Below are positions 9,469-18,065 of a DNA stretch of 64,000 nt, in pieces (the first letter of the stretch is position 1; every line of letters starts with the position of its first letter). This DNA comes from Acuticoccus yangtzensis. GTDB lineage: Bacteria > Pseudomonadota > Alphaproteobacteria > Rhizobiales > Amorphaceae. A program made the position numbers and the translations under genes. The notes below the pieces were generated by a model. It did no database searches and had not been told where the DNA came from. It worked only from the letters and a program-made list of their open reading frames with translations. Where the stretch lies: positions 403,908 through 467,907 of the forward strand of contig NZ_MJUX01000004.1 of the NCBI RefSeq assembly GCF_001927245.1, read 5' to 3'.

Positions 9469-10790
9469 GCATGGCCGCCGAGGACGATCCGAACACGCCC
9501 ATCTTCGCCGTCTCCACAGGGCGCTACCTGCGCCTCGGCGCCATCGCTGCAGCCGCCCTCGTCTTCGGCTTCGGCGGATGGGCCGCCGTCGCCAACGTCT
9601 CCGGCGCCGTCGTCTCCTCAGGCGTCGTCGCCGTCGACAGCCGCGTGAAGGAGATCCAGCACCGAGAAGGCGGCATCGTCGCCGCCATCTACGTGGAGAA
9701 CGGCGACCGGGTCGCCGCCGGCGACCTCCTCGTCGAACTCGACGACACGCAGCCGCGCGCCGGACGCGATCTCGTCGCCGCCCAGCTCACCGCCCTCAAC
9801 GCCCGCATGGACCGCCTCGCCGCCGAACGCGACGAGTCGGACGCGATCACCTTCGCCCCCACCCTGCTGGAGCGCGCGGACGAGCCGCTTGTCGCCGAGC
9901 TTCTGGACGGCCAGCGCTCCGTCTTCCGCGTCCGCCGCGCGACGCTGGACGGCCAGACGGCCCAACTCAGCGAGCAGATCGCCCAGCTCGAGCAGCAGAT
10001 CGGCGGCATGGAGGCCCAGCTCGGCGCCAAGCGCGACGAGATCGAACTCGTCACCGCAGAGCTCGACGACCTGACCCAGCTCGAACGGCGCGACCTCGTC
10101 CCGCGCGCGCGGGTGACCGAGCGGCGGCGCGAAGCTACCCGGCTGCGCGGCGAGGAAGGCGACCTCGTCGCCCGCATCGCCGCCGCGCGTGGGCGCATCG
10201 CCGAAATCCGCGTCCAGGTGCTCCAGATCGAGACCGAGTTTCAGCGCACCGTGCTGTCCGAAATCTCCGACCTGCAGACCGAGATCGCCACCCTGTCGGA
10301 ACGCAACGTCGCCGCCGATGACGAGCTCAGCCGCGTCGCCATCCGCGCCCCGGTCGGCGGCATCGTCCACGAAAGCGCCGTCAGCACCATCGGCGGCGTG
10401 GTGGCGCCGGGCGGCCTCCTCATGAAGATCGTGCCGCAGAGCGACGACCTCGTCATCGAGGCGCGCATCGCCCCCATCAACGTCGACGAGGTGTCGATCG
10501 GCCAGGAGGCGGACGTTCTCTTCAGCGGCCTGCCGAGCCGCACGACCCCGCGGCTGAAGGGCGCCGTGAGCAGCATCTCCGCCGACCGCACGATCGACCA
10601 GTCCACCGGCCAGCCCTACTTCTCCAGCCGCATCACCCTGCCGCAGAGCGAGCGCGAGAAACTCGGCAACGCCGTCCTGGTGCCGGGCATGCCGACCGAG
10701 GTCTATATCCAGACCCGCTCGCGCACGGTGCTCGACTACCTGATCGAACCCCTCATCAACGCGGCGCACATCACGTTTACCGAAAGCTGA
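9465..10790 (+). CDS. HlyD-family periplasmic adaptor of type I secretion (PrsE-like)
   Basis: Membrane-fusion protein that bridges the ABC permease and the TolC channel. 441 residues: a short cytoplasmic N-terminus, one membrane segment (about 24-45) and a biotinyl-lipoyl-like half (EIQHREGGIVAAIYVENGD). A long periplasmic coiled coil (about 90-290, with QLSEQIAQLEQQIGGME) follows, then the second lipoyl half (IRAPVGGIVHESAVSTIGG) and the C-terminal beta-barrel ending in the family's PLINAAHITFTES. It is translationally coupled to the ABC gene by an ATGA overlap. Length and order match PrsE/PrtE. Confidence 0.93.
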   Translation: MSMAAEDDPNTPIFAVSTGRYLRLGAIAAAALVFGFGGWAAVANVSGAVVSSGVVAVDSRVKEIQHREGGIVAAIYVENGDRVAAGDLLVELDDTQPRAGRDLVAAQLTALNARMDRLAAERDESDAITFAPTLLERADEPLVAELLDGQRSVFRVRRATLDGQTAQLSEQIAQLEQQIGGMEAQLGAKRDEIELVTAELDDLTQLERRDLVPRARVTERRREATRLRGEEGDLVARIAAARGRIAEIRVQVLQIETEFQRTVLSEISDLQTEIATLSERNVAADDELSRVAIRAPVGGIVHESAVSTIGGVVAPGGLLMKIVPQSDDLVIEARIAPINVDEVSIGQEADVLFSGLPSRTTPRLKGAVSSISADRTIDQSTGQPYFSSRITLPQSEREKLGNAVLVPGMPTEVYIQTRSRTVLDYLIEPLINAAHITFTES

Positions 10791-10815
10791 GGATAACGCC
10801 CCGGCCGCCGCGGGG

Positions 10816-10834
10816 TTAGCGCCCCGTTAACCAT
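10816..10834 (+). promoter_or_regulatory. Possible CtrA-binding site
   Basis: TTAG-N7-TTAACCAT, one mismatch from the alphaproteobacterial CtrA consensus TTAA-N7-TTAAC, lies 39 bp before the TolC-type gene. The right half is the full TTAACCAT octamer. The position suits promoter control. Inference from motif only. Confidence 0.4.
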
Positions 10835-10872
10835 GCCCATTCACCCTAAGGCCGTCTTTTGAAGGCGGTTTT

Positions 10873-12540
10873 ATGCGTGTCTCACTCCTTTGCCTGATTG
10901 CTGTGGGCGTCGCCTCGTGCGGGCCGCGCGCGTCCGGACCGGGACCTCAACTGGCGGCCATCGAGTCAGCCGACCTGTCCTCGTCCGCCGCCGTGACCTC
11001 CAGCGCCCAATTTTTCGTTGCCCCCCAGTCCTTGCACTCCCCCACCATCGCGGCCCCCGCGACGGCCGAGACGGAGCTGATGGAGGCGCGCACCAGCGTC
11101 ACCGTCCACCCGATGCCGGACGATCGCGACCCCCTCGTCCGCTACGACGACCCGGTGCCGCCGGGCGCCGTGCGTTCCCCCGCCTCCCTCACCTCCCCCG
11201 CGCCGCCCCGCGACGGCGTGGAGACCGCGGGCCGGCTCTCGGACGCGTTCCGCTCCACCTACCAGACCAACCCCGTGATCAACCGCGCCCGGTCCGACCT
11301 GCGCGCGGCCGACGAGGAGGTGGCGATCGCCAAGTCGCTGAACCGGCCGACGATCGCGCTGACCGCCAATGGAGGGCTCGGAACCGAGCGCAACGTCAAC
11401 GTGCCGACCTCCACGGGCTCGGGAACGGTGACGGACGACCGGCCGGACGGCATCGTGGCGCTGGAGGTCACGCAGCCCCTCTTCCGCGGCTTCCGCACGC
11501 GCAACGCGACCCGCGCCGCCCATGCCGGGGTGCAGGCCGAGCGGCAGCGCCTGCGTGCGACCGAGCAGGACGTGATCCTGGCGACGGCGGTGGCGTTCCT
11601 CGACGTGCGCCGCTTCCGCCGGGGCGAGGTGCTGCGCCGGCGCGAGGTGGACTTCCTGCGCGAGCAGATCGGCGCCGCCAGCGACCGCCAGCGGTTCGGC
11701 GAGGGCACGCGCACGGACGTCGACCAGGCGACGGCGCGGCTCGGCGAAGTGGAGTCGCTGCTCCTGCAGGAGAGCGCCCAGGCGCGCGCCGCAGAGGCCC
11801 GTTTTCGCGAGTTCAGCAATGTCGACCCCGGCAACCTGAAGCTCGACATCGACCTCAGCCACCTCGTCCCGCAGTCCTTGTCCGAGGCGCTGACGCAGGG
11901 CCAGACGAACAATCCCGACATTCAACTGGCGATGCACGAGGTGGACGCGGCGAGCTTTCAGGTGAGCACGCTGGAGGGCGAGAGGCTGCCGACGGTGAGC
12001 CTGACCGGGCGCGTCGGCGTGCAGGCCGGCACCAGCAGCGCCGACCGCACCGAGTCGGCCGAGGTGCGGGTGAACGTGTCCGTGCCGATCTACCAGGGCG
12101 GCGGCGTCTCGGCGCGGGTGCGGCAGGCGAAGGAATCACTGGGCAGCGCGCGCATCGGGGTGGACGTGGCGCGCAACGAGACGCGATCGGACATCGCCTC
12201 GGCGTGGGCGGCCTACGGCACGGCCCTTGAGGCGCTGGACTCGGCGCGCCGGTCCATCGGCGTCGCCCAGCGCGCGGTGAACGGGATCCTGGAGGAGCTG
12301 CGAGTGGGCCAGCGCACGACGGTCGACGTCCTGGATGCGCAGCGCGATTTGATCCGGGTGCAGATCATCGAGGCGGAGGCGGAGCGGCAGCGCGATGCCG
12401 CCGGCTTCCAGCTTCTGCGTGAACTCGGCCAGCTCGACCCCTCGGTTCTGGGCCTCGCGGTACCGCGCTACGACCCGGCCGAGCATTATACCGCCGTCGC
12501 CGACCGCTGGGCGGGCCTTCGCACCCCGGACGGCCGCTGA
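10873..12540 (+). CDS. TolC-family outer-membrane channel, predicted lipoprotein
   Basis: Outer-membrane exit duct expected to work with the preceding ABC and HlyD proteins. 555 residues. The N-terminus carries a lipoprotein signal ending GVASC (lipidated Cys16), then about 90 residues of Ser/Thr/Pro-rich linker not found in E. coli TolC. The OEP domain follows (from about 120) with two structural repeats: VALEVTQPLFRGFRTRNATRA and VNVSVPIYQGGGVSARVRQA are the matching strands that lead into the periplasmic helices. It starts 82 bp after the HlyD gene behind a possible CtrA site, so it may be transcribed separately. Confidence 0.9.
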   Translation: MRVSLLCLIAVGVASCGPRASGPGPQLAAIESADLSSSAAVTSSAQFFVAPQSLHSPTIAAPATAETELMEARTSVTVHPMPDDRDPLVRYDDPVPPGAVRSPASLTSPAPPRDGVETAGRLSDAFRSTYQTNPVINRARSDLRAADEEVAIAKSLNRPTIALTANGGLGTERNVNVPTSTGSGTVTDDRPDGIVALEVTQPLFRGFRTRNATRAAHAGVQAERQRLRATEQDVILATAVAFLDVRRFRRGEVLRRREVDFLREQIGAASDRQRFGEGTRTDVDQATARLGEVESLLLQESAQARAAEARFREFSNVDPGNLKLDIDLSHLVPQSLSEALTQGQTNNPDIQLAMHEVDAASFQVSTLEGERLPTVSLTGRVGVQAGTSSADRTESAEVRVNVSVPIYQGGGVSARVRQAKESLGSARIGVDVARNETRSDIASAWAAYGTALEALDSARRSIGVAQRAVNGILEELRVGQRTTVDVLDAQRDLIRVQIIEAEAERQRDAAGFQLLRELGQLDPSVLGLAVPRYDPAEHYTAVADRWAGLRTPDGR

Positions 12541-12696
12541 CGCCGGCGCCCCGGCTCGCCCGCCGCTGTCCCCACCCGCCGCGTCCTCGGATCGGCGGTG
12601 CTGAGTAGGGCCTTCTCCTGGCCGGGCCTCACCTTGCATCAGCGACGCCTGGCCGGCTCTTTCAACGCCCCCCCCTGCCGGGCCGTCCACTCGAGC

Positions 12697-12746
12697 CCGC
12701 GCCCCGTTGCGCGGCCGCTTTCAGGCCGCCGCGCAACGGGGCGCGG
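12697..12746. terminator. Bidirectional terminator, 19-bp perfect stem
   Basis: A perfect 19-bp inverted repeat (12697-12715 with 12728-12746, core GCGCCCCGTTGCGCGGC) with a 12-nt loop lies between the convergent TolC and DapA-family genes. It should stop transcription from both sides, though no U-tract is present. Confidence 0.7.
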
Positions 12747-12766
12747 CCCATGTCCGGCCGCCGCGC

Positions 12767-13714
12767 TTATTGCGCGGCGGTGGCCATCCGCCCGTCCAGG
12801 CGGCGCGAGAGGCGGTCCATCAGGCGCGTCAGCTCCTGGTGGCCGAACGGGTCCAGCTTGGGGCCGGGAGCGCGAGTGGCCGCGGAGGTGATGATGCCGC
12901 GCCGGCGCAAAATCTCCTTGCGCACCGCGAGGCCGTAGCCCGGCTGCTGCTCGTGACGCACCAGCGGGAGGTAGGCGTCGAACACGTCCTCGGCCCCGTC
13001 GACGTCGCCGGCATGGTGACGCCTCACCACCTCCACCAGCATCTCGGGATAGGCGAAGCCGGTCATCGCACCGTCGGCGCCGCGGCCCAGCTCCTGCGGC
13101 AGATAGAGCCCGCCATTGCCGCACAGGATCGACACCCGCCGCGTGCCGCGCTTCTCCGACGTCTGACGGATCGTCGTCAGCTTCGGCAGGCCCGGCCAGT
13201 CCTCGTGCTTCAGCATCACCACCGTCGGCACGGCCTCGGCCAGGGTGACGAAGCCGCCCGGCGAAATCGGCATGTTCGTGGTGAGCGGGAAGTCCTGATA
13301 GACGATCGGCGTGTCGCCCAGGCTCTTGCCGATCGACTCGAACATCGAGATGACGTTGCTCTCGGTCTTGGCGGCCGCGTTGGGAGCGACCATCACGCCG
13401 GCGGCGCCCTCGTCCATCGCCGTGCGCGCCAGGGCGAACATGTTGTCGAACCCGGCCTGCGACACGCCGACGACCACCGGAACGCGCCCGTCCACCCGGC
13501 GCAGCACCTGCTTCAGCACCGCCTCGGACTCCGCACCCGTCAGCTTCGGGGCCTCGCCCATCATGCCGAGGATGGTGATGCCGTCGACTCCGGTCGACAG
13601 GTAGAAGTCGGTCAGCCGGTCGATGCTGGCGTGGTCGATGGCGCCGTCGTCGAGAAACGGAGTTGCCGAAATGATGAAGACGCCGCGCGCCTCCTCCGTC
13701 AAACGATGAGCCAC
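12767..13714 (-). CDS. DapA-family (dihydrodipicolinate synthase / NanA superfamily) class I aldolase
   Basis: TIM-barrel lyase or hydro-lyase using a Schiff-base lysine. 315 residues. Family marks are the GMMGEAPKLTGAESE pyruvate-binding turn, the YQDFP tyrosine and the VVMLKHED lysine. The GTG at 13714 is preferred because AGGAGG lies 6 nt upstream. The usual DHDPS lysine-feedback residues are not obvious and it does not sit with lysine genes, so it is probably not the housekeeping dapA. Related proteins act on 2-keto-3-deoxy sugar acids, sialic acid or hydroxyproline intermediates. A role with the sugar-acid genes at 1-3 kb is possible but unproved. Confidence 0.85.
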   Translation of the reverse strand: MAHRLTEEARGVFIISATPFLDDGAIDHASIDRLTDFYLSTGVDGITILGMMGEAPKLTGAESEAVLKQVLRRVDGRVPVVVGVSQAGFDNMFALARTAMDEGAAGVMVAPNAAAKTESNVISMFESIGKSLGDTPIVYQDFPLTTNMPISPGGFVTLAEAVPTVVMLKHEDWPGLPKLTTIRQTSEKRGTRRVSILCGNGGLYLPQELGRGADGAMTGFAYPEMLVEVVRRHHAGDVDGAEDVFDAYLPLVRHEQQPGYGLAVRKEILRRRGIITSAATRAPGPKLDPFGHQELTRLMDRLSRRLDGRMATAAQ

Positions 13715-13815
13715 CTGTTTCCTCCTGAGACGATCATCACATATTTTGCCACCTACCATGCCCCCATGGCGCGCTCAAAGCCAGCCTCCAGCGGCAGCAT
13801 GGTCAAAATGGCGCC

Positions 13816-14091
13816 ATGGCCAAATCGCATCTAGAACAAATGCGGAACATGTGGTTCATGGTCAGCATGACACGCCGCTCACTCCCCTTCGTCGACCGCG
13901 ACACCGTCGTCGCCCGTCTCGGACACTGCCGCCAGGCCATGATCGAGCTTCGGGCTGGCTCGCCCCCGCGCTCCCTGGCCCGCGCCTCCGCGGACCAGAT
14001 GATCTCGAATATCGACGAGCTGGTCTGGATCCTCACTGGAGACCGCGAAATGTTCGTCACCAAAGGCCACGGCCGGAACCTCTACCGGTGA
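13816..14091 (+). CDS. Small hypothetical protein
   Basis: 91 residues, not recognised. It is preferred over the antisense frame because its composition is ordinary (hydrophobic, acidic and basic residues balanced) and third positions are GC-rich from about codon 20 onward. The stretch DQMISNIDELVWILTGDREM looks like a folded helix-rich domain. No strong ribosome site precedes 13816; an internal ATG at 13849 is an alternative. It lies divergent from the DapA-family gene and convergent with the MscS gene. Confidence 0.5.
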   Translation: MAKSHLEQMRNMWFMVSMTRRSLPFVDRDTVVARLGHCRQAMIELRAGSPPRSLARASADQMISNIDELVWILTGDREMFVTKGHGRNLYR

Positions 14092-14178
14092 GGCCGGGAC
14101 CGGCGCACCACCGCGGCCGCGCGCGCCGTCCGACCCGCCGCGGCGCGCCCCGGCCCACCGCGGCTCTCGTGACGCCCG

Positions 14179-16065
14179 CTACTCGGCGGCGTCGAGGTCC
14201 TCTCCGTCGGCGTCCTCGGCCGACCGCTTGATCGTGTCTGGCCCGCCGCCGGGGCGCTGCGCGTTCTTGCGAGTCTCCTCGTTCACGTCGTCGGCACGGC
14301 GAAGGGCGGTGTCCCTCCCGCCGTCGCCGTCCGTCTCGCGCCCGTCGCCCGTGTCGCCGCCCGTGTCGCTCATGTCGCCAACATCGCCGGTGCCCGCCGC
14401 GTTGTTCGCGATGATCGAGAGACGCGTATGCGGCAGGACCTGCGGCGCGCCCTTGTCGCGAAGATAGGCCAGCAGCTTTTCGCGCATGCGGCAGTGCAGG
14501 TCCCACGCCGCGGTGGGGTTGTTCGCCGTGCAATAGAAGCGCACGGACATCGACTCCTCGTCATGGTCGATAACCTGAACCTTCGGCTCCTCGCCCTCGG
14601 ACCATTCCTCGTCCTCGGCGGCGAAGCGCTGGAACACCTGGCGCAGCTCCTCGACGTCGGTGCAGTGATCGAGCTTCAGAAGCACCGGAAGGATCATCTT
14701 GGGCTCGGCCATCGTCCAATTCTCGAACGGGTTCGAGACGAAGTGCTTCACCGGGACGATGAACCGCTTCAGGTCCCAGGTCCGCAGCTGCACATAGGTG
14801 TAGTTGATCTGCTCCACATAGGCCCAATGGTCGTCATAATAGACCGCGTCGCCGATGCGGATGGGCTTGGCCAGCGCCAGTTGCAGCGAGGCGAGGATGT
14901 TGCCCAGGACCGTCTGCGCCGCGAGGCCGAAGATCGCCGTCGCCACACCGGCCGAGACCAGAAGCGACATGCCGAAGTTGGAGAAGACCCGCAGCGAGGA
15001 GAAGGCGACCGCCAGCCCCACCACCACCACAAACATGACGCCGATGCGCTTGGCGGCCGACAGGTTCGTGTACCACTGGCGCGCGCTGGTGTTCTCCGGC
15101 GTGTCGATGTTGGACAGATAGCGGTTCGACGTGAAGTCGATGATCGTGTCCAGCGTCCGCGAGACCCCGTACACCAGCGCCGCGATGATGAGGATCCAGA
15201 AGATGACCGAGATCGTCGCATCGGTCGCCGCGGAAAACTCGAACAGCGACGTCACCGTGATCTGCAGAAGGACGCCGATCACGAAGAGCGCGGTCGGCAG
15301 ACGTCCCCGGCAGATCGCCGCCGCCACCCCGGCGATCGGAATGCGCTGCGCCACCTTCGACATCACCGTCCACGTCAGCCACGCGGACGCGATCGCGAAA
15401 ACCGCCAGGAGGGGGATCGCGATCAGCTCCCAAAGGAGGATGCCGGCGAAGGTTTCGGCCCGCAGCACCTCCGGCAGCGCCCGCTCGAACGCGGTCGGGC
15501 CGTACCGGGCATAAAGGCCGGGAATATGCTCGACGCTTTGGCGCGCGATCACCCACACGGGGTCCTGGTCGCCGACTTGGACACGGTTGAGGCGCACGGT
15601 GACCGGCCACGACGGAAGGTCCAGCGTGCCCAGTTGCAGGCTCTTGCGCGCGGTGCCCACCATCGGCTCGCGGTCGCTGCCCGTCGTGTCCATGCCGTCC
15701 GGCCGATCCGGCAGGCGGCCGAAGTCCACGGGGATCTTGCGCTTCAGAACGAAGGAGAGTTGCTCGGCAAGGCGCGGGCCCACCGTGCGCTGCTCCTCCT
15801 CGTCGACGAAATAGAGGTCGAGCACATGGGCGGCGGCGGCGAAGTCGGACCGGTTCACGGCGCTGACGAAGGATTCCATCGCCGAGCGCGGGGTCGTGAG
15901 ATCCAGGATTTCGGGTGCGGCGGGCAGACCGCCGTTCAACACGTCGATGCGGAAGGTCGGACCGCCGTCATTCTCCGAGCTTTGCGCGGCGGCGGTATTG
16001 ACCAAGGCGCCGATGCCGATGGCGCTCGCTAAGATGAGTATGGCGGCGAAGCGGCCTCGCGTCAT
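14179..16065 (-). CDS. MscS-family mechanosensitive channel with periplasmic N-domain and acidic tail
   Basis: Predicted inner-membrane channel releasing solutes on hypo-osmotic shock. 628 residues: signal peptide (cleavage near AAAQSS), a periplasmic domain of about 180 residues, several membrane segments from about 205 to 390, and the MscS pore/beta core (GVATAIFGLAAQTVLGNILA, then IRIGDAVYYDDHWAYVEQINY). The last 70 residues are hydrophilic, rich in Asp/Gly/Glu and probably disordered. A perfect sigma-EcfG promoter lies about 110 bp upstream, so expression is probably part of the general stress response. Confidence 0.9.
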   Translation of the reverse strand: MTRGRFAAILILASAIGIGALVNTAAAQSSENDGGPTFRIDVLNGGLPAAPEILDLTTPRSAMESFVSAVNRSDFAAAAHVLDLYFVDEEEQRTVGPRLAEQLSFVLKRKIPVDFGRLPDRPDGMDTTGSDREPMVGTARKSLQLGTLDLPSWPVTVRLNRVQVGDQDPVWVIARQSVEHIPGLYARYGPTAFERALPEVLRAETFAGILLWELIAIPLLAVFAIASAWLTWTVMSKVAQRIPIAGVAAAICRGRLPTALFVIGVLLQITVTSLFEFSAATDATISVIFWILIIAALVYGVSRTLDTIIDFTSNRYLSNIDTPENTSARQWYTNLSAAKRIGVMFVVVVGLAVAFSSLRVFSNFGMSLLVSAGVATAIFGLAAQTVLGNILASLQLALAKPIRIGDAVYYDDHWAYVEQINYTYVQLRTWDLKRFIVPVKHFVSNPFENWTMAEPKMILPVLLKLDHCTDVEELRQVFQRFAAEDEEWSEGEEPKVQVIDHDEESMSVRFYCTANNPTAAWDLHCRMREKLLAYLRDKGAPQVLPHTRLSIIANNAAGTGDVGDMSDTGGDTGDGRETDGDGGRDTALRRADDVNEETRKNAQRPGGGPDTIKRSAEDADGEDLDAAE

Positions 16066-16173
16066 CCTCTGTCCTCGTCGGTTCGGGGTCGGGGGCGCGG
16101 CACCATGTCCGGGCGCAGCCCTGGGGGCGGTCCGCCGGGTTCCCCCTTCGAGACCACACGTGCTCGCTCAGCC

Positions 16174-16199
16174 AACGGCAGATCGGCGGTGATCGTTCC
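16174..16199 (-). promoter_or_regulatory. Sigma-EcfG (general stress response) promoter for the MscS gene
   Basis: Read on the minus strand: GGAAC (16199-16195), 17-nt spacer, CGTT (16177-16174). This is the known alphaproteobacterial EcfG/sigma-T consensus GGAAC-N16-17-CGTT without mismatch. It lies downstream of the previous operon's terminator and about 110 bp before the MscS start. Confidence 0.75.
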
Positions 16200-16242
16200 G
16201 ATGATCGTCCCGGTCGCAGGCTCTCGCCGCGATCCGCGCACG

Positions 16243-16268
16243 AAAAAAGGGGCGCCGAAGCGCCCCTT
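16243..16268 (-). terminator. Rho-independent terminator of the stress operon
   Basis: On the minus strand a 9-bp stem, AAGGGGCGC-TTCG-GCGCCCCTT, runs into a TTTTTT tract. It lies 40 bp past the stop of the DUF3618 gene and separates that operon from the MscS promoter. Confidence 0.85.
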
Positions 16269-16307
16269 CCCTCTTCTCGATCCCAGCATCGCCGGGCAGC
16301 GGCGTCC

Positions 16308-18065
16308 TCAGACGTTCGCCTTTTCCTTTGCCGCCTTCTTGGCCTCGTCGACCACGTGCTCGGCCCGTTCGGCGACGGTCTTGCCGTCGTCCTGCGGCAG
16401 GAGACCCTCCTCCTTGGCCGACTTCTCGGCTGCATAGACTGCGGCCTCGGCGGCGCGCTCGGCCCGCTCGGCCTGCTGCGCCGCGAAGTCCATCGCCTCA
16501 TCGCGCAGCGTGTCGCGATAAGGGCCGACATACTCGTCCTCGACACGGGTCGAGGGGAGCAGCGCGCCGATCAAAGCGCCCGCGGCGATGCCGATGGCGG
16601 CGGCCGCCAGCGGTTCCTCGGTGACGAAGTCGACCACGTTGCGCTTGGCGCGGCGGCCATAATAGGCGGCGTGGTCGGCCGCCTCGTAGGCCGCGTCACG
16701 GGCGCTGTAGTAGGCGTAGGACGCCGCATCCGACACCGCATAGGCACCGGACTTGAGCTGCGCGTTGGCGTAGTCGAGGCCGTGGCGCGCCTCGTCGGCG
16801 GCGAAGCGGGCGTGGTCGTAGATCGTGTCGAGCGCCGCCGTCGCAGCGTCGCTCACGGCGTAGGCGCCGGCCTTCAACTGGTCGCCGGCATAGGCGAGAC
16901 CGTGCCGCGCCTCGTCCGCAGCGAACTTGGCCTGATCGTAGGCCGCCCGCGCGGTCTCCTTGGTGGACGCGGAGACGGCGTAGGCCCCCGCCTTCAGCTG
17001 ACCGGCCGCATATTCGACGCCGTGCTTGGCCTCGTCGGCGGCGAAGCGGGCCTGGTCGTAGGCCTGGCGGGAGGCCGCCTTGGCCGAGTAGGCGCCGGCC
17101 TTGAGCTGCGACACCGCATATTCCGCGCCGTGACGCGCCTCGTCGGCGGCATAAAGCGCGCGGTCATAGGCGACGGCGCCCGCGGCGGCGGCGGCGTCGC
17201 GCACCGCATAGGCCCCCGCCTTCAGCTGGCCGACCGCGTACTGAGCGCCGTGCTTGGCCTCGTCAGCGGCGAAGCGGGCCTGGTCGTAGGCACGGGCACC
17301 GGCCACGGCGGCCGTGTCACGCACCGCATAGGCCCCGGACTTCAGCTGCGCGGCCGCGTAGTCGACGCCGTGCTTGGCCTCGTCGGCGGCGAAGCGGGCG
17401 TGGTCGTAGGCGCTCTGCCCGGCCCCGTGGGCGGCAGCACGCATGGCGTAGGCACCGGACCGCAGTTGCGCGGCGGCATATTGGGCGCCGTACTTCGCCT
17501 CGTCCGCCGCGTAGCGCGCGTGGTCATAGGCGCTCTGCCCGGCGGAGGCGGCCGTGTCGCGCACCGAATAGGCACCCGCACGAAGCTGGGCGGCGGCGTA
17601 CTGGGCGCCGTGACGCGCCTCATCGGCCGCGTAGCGGGCCCGGTCGTAGGCGCCGATCCCGGCCGCCGTCGCCGTGCCGCGCATGGCGTAAGCGCCGGAC
17701 TTCAGCTGCGCAATGGCGTATTCGGCGCCGAAGCGGGCCTCGTCCGCGGCGAAGCGGGCGCGGTCATAGGCGACCTGGGCCGTCGGGCTACCGGCATAAA
17801 GAGGCGCAGGCTTCTTGTTCTGGCTCATCAGGAGCCAGGCCAGCCCGACTCCGGTCAGCGCGATCGGCAGCGGGTTCTCCTTCACCTGCCGGCCGAGATT
17901 GTTCAGGAACTCGCCGCCCTGGCCTCCGGCGGAGGTGAAGGACCGGGTGACGCTGTCGACGATGTTGGCGGTCGACAGTTTGGCGCGCAAAGCGTCGAGG
18001 GTCTCTTCGACCTCGTAGCGCTGGGCCTCGACTTCGCGCTCGATCTGCGTGGTGGAACGGCTCAT
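16308..18065 (-). CDS. DUF3618 protein with nine 40-residue repeats
   Basis: 585 residues. Residues 1-80 match the DUF3618 pattern: a basic/acidic helix (QIEREVEAQRYEVEETLDAL), then LGRQVKENPLPIALTGVGLAWLL as a membrane segment. Residues 100-455 are nine tandem units of 40 residues (the sixth has 36), beginning YDxARFAADEA and containing QLKxGAYAVRD. The unit's Ala/Tyr/charged pattern suggests a long amphipathic helical rod. Residues 456-585 resemble DUF883-type proteins: a second short hydrophobic stretch (AAAAIGIAAGALIGALL) and an acidic/basic helix. Typical DUF3618 proteins are much shorter, so the repeat block is the oddity. Last gene of the stress operon, overlapping the previous one by ATGA. 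Function unknown; an envelope or periplasmic stress role is inferred. Confidence 0.85.
   Translation of the reverse strand: MSRSTTQIEREVEAQRYEVEETLDALRAKLSTANIVDSVTRSFTSAGGQGGEFLNNLGRQVKENPLPIALTGVGLAWLLMSQNKKPAPLYAGSPTAQVAYDRARFAADEARFGAEYAIAQLKSGAYAMRGTATAAGIGAYDRARYAADEARHGAQYAAAQLRAGAYSVRDTAASAGQSAYDHARYAADEAKYGAQYAAAQLRSGAYAMRAAAHGAGQSAYDHARFAADEAKHGVDYAAAQLKSGAYAVRDTAAVAGARAYDQARFAADEAKHGAQYAVGQLKAGAYAVRDAAAAAGAVAYDRALYAADEARHGAEYAVSQLKAGAYSAKAASRQAYDQARFAADEAKHGVEYAAGQLKAGAYAVSASTKETARAAYDQAKFAADEARHGLAYAGDQLKAGAYAVSDAATAALDTIYDHARFAADEARHGLDYANAQLKSGAYAVSDAASYAYYSARDAAYEAADHAAYYGRRAKRNVVDFVTEEPLAAAAIGIAAGALIGALLPSTRVEDEYVGPYRDTLRDEAMDFAAQQAERAERAAEAAVYAAEKSAKEEGLLPQDDGKTVAERAEHVVDEAKKAAKEKANV
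16701..17768 (-). repeat. Nine tandem 120-bp coding repeats
   Basis: Units of 120 bp (one of 108 bp) code for residues 100-455 of the DUF3618 protein. Conservation is strongest at YDxAR, AADEA, QLK and GAYA; the last 10 residues of each unit vary most. Confidence 0.92.

Noticed and set aside
13803..14063. 86-residue minus-strand alternative to the small gene at 13816
   Set aside because: The plus-strand frame has the more protein-like composition and GC-rich third positions; the minus frame is Ser/Arg-rich.
14428..16032. 534-residue plus-strand ORF
   Set aside because: Antisense to the MscS gene; His/Arg/Asp-rich composition typical of a GC-rich shadow frame, no ribosome site, no domain.
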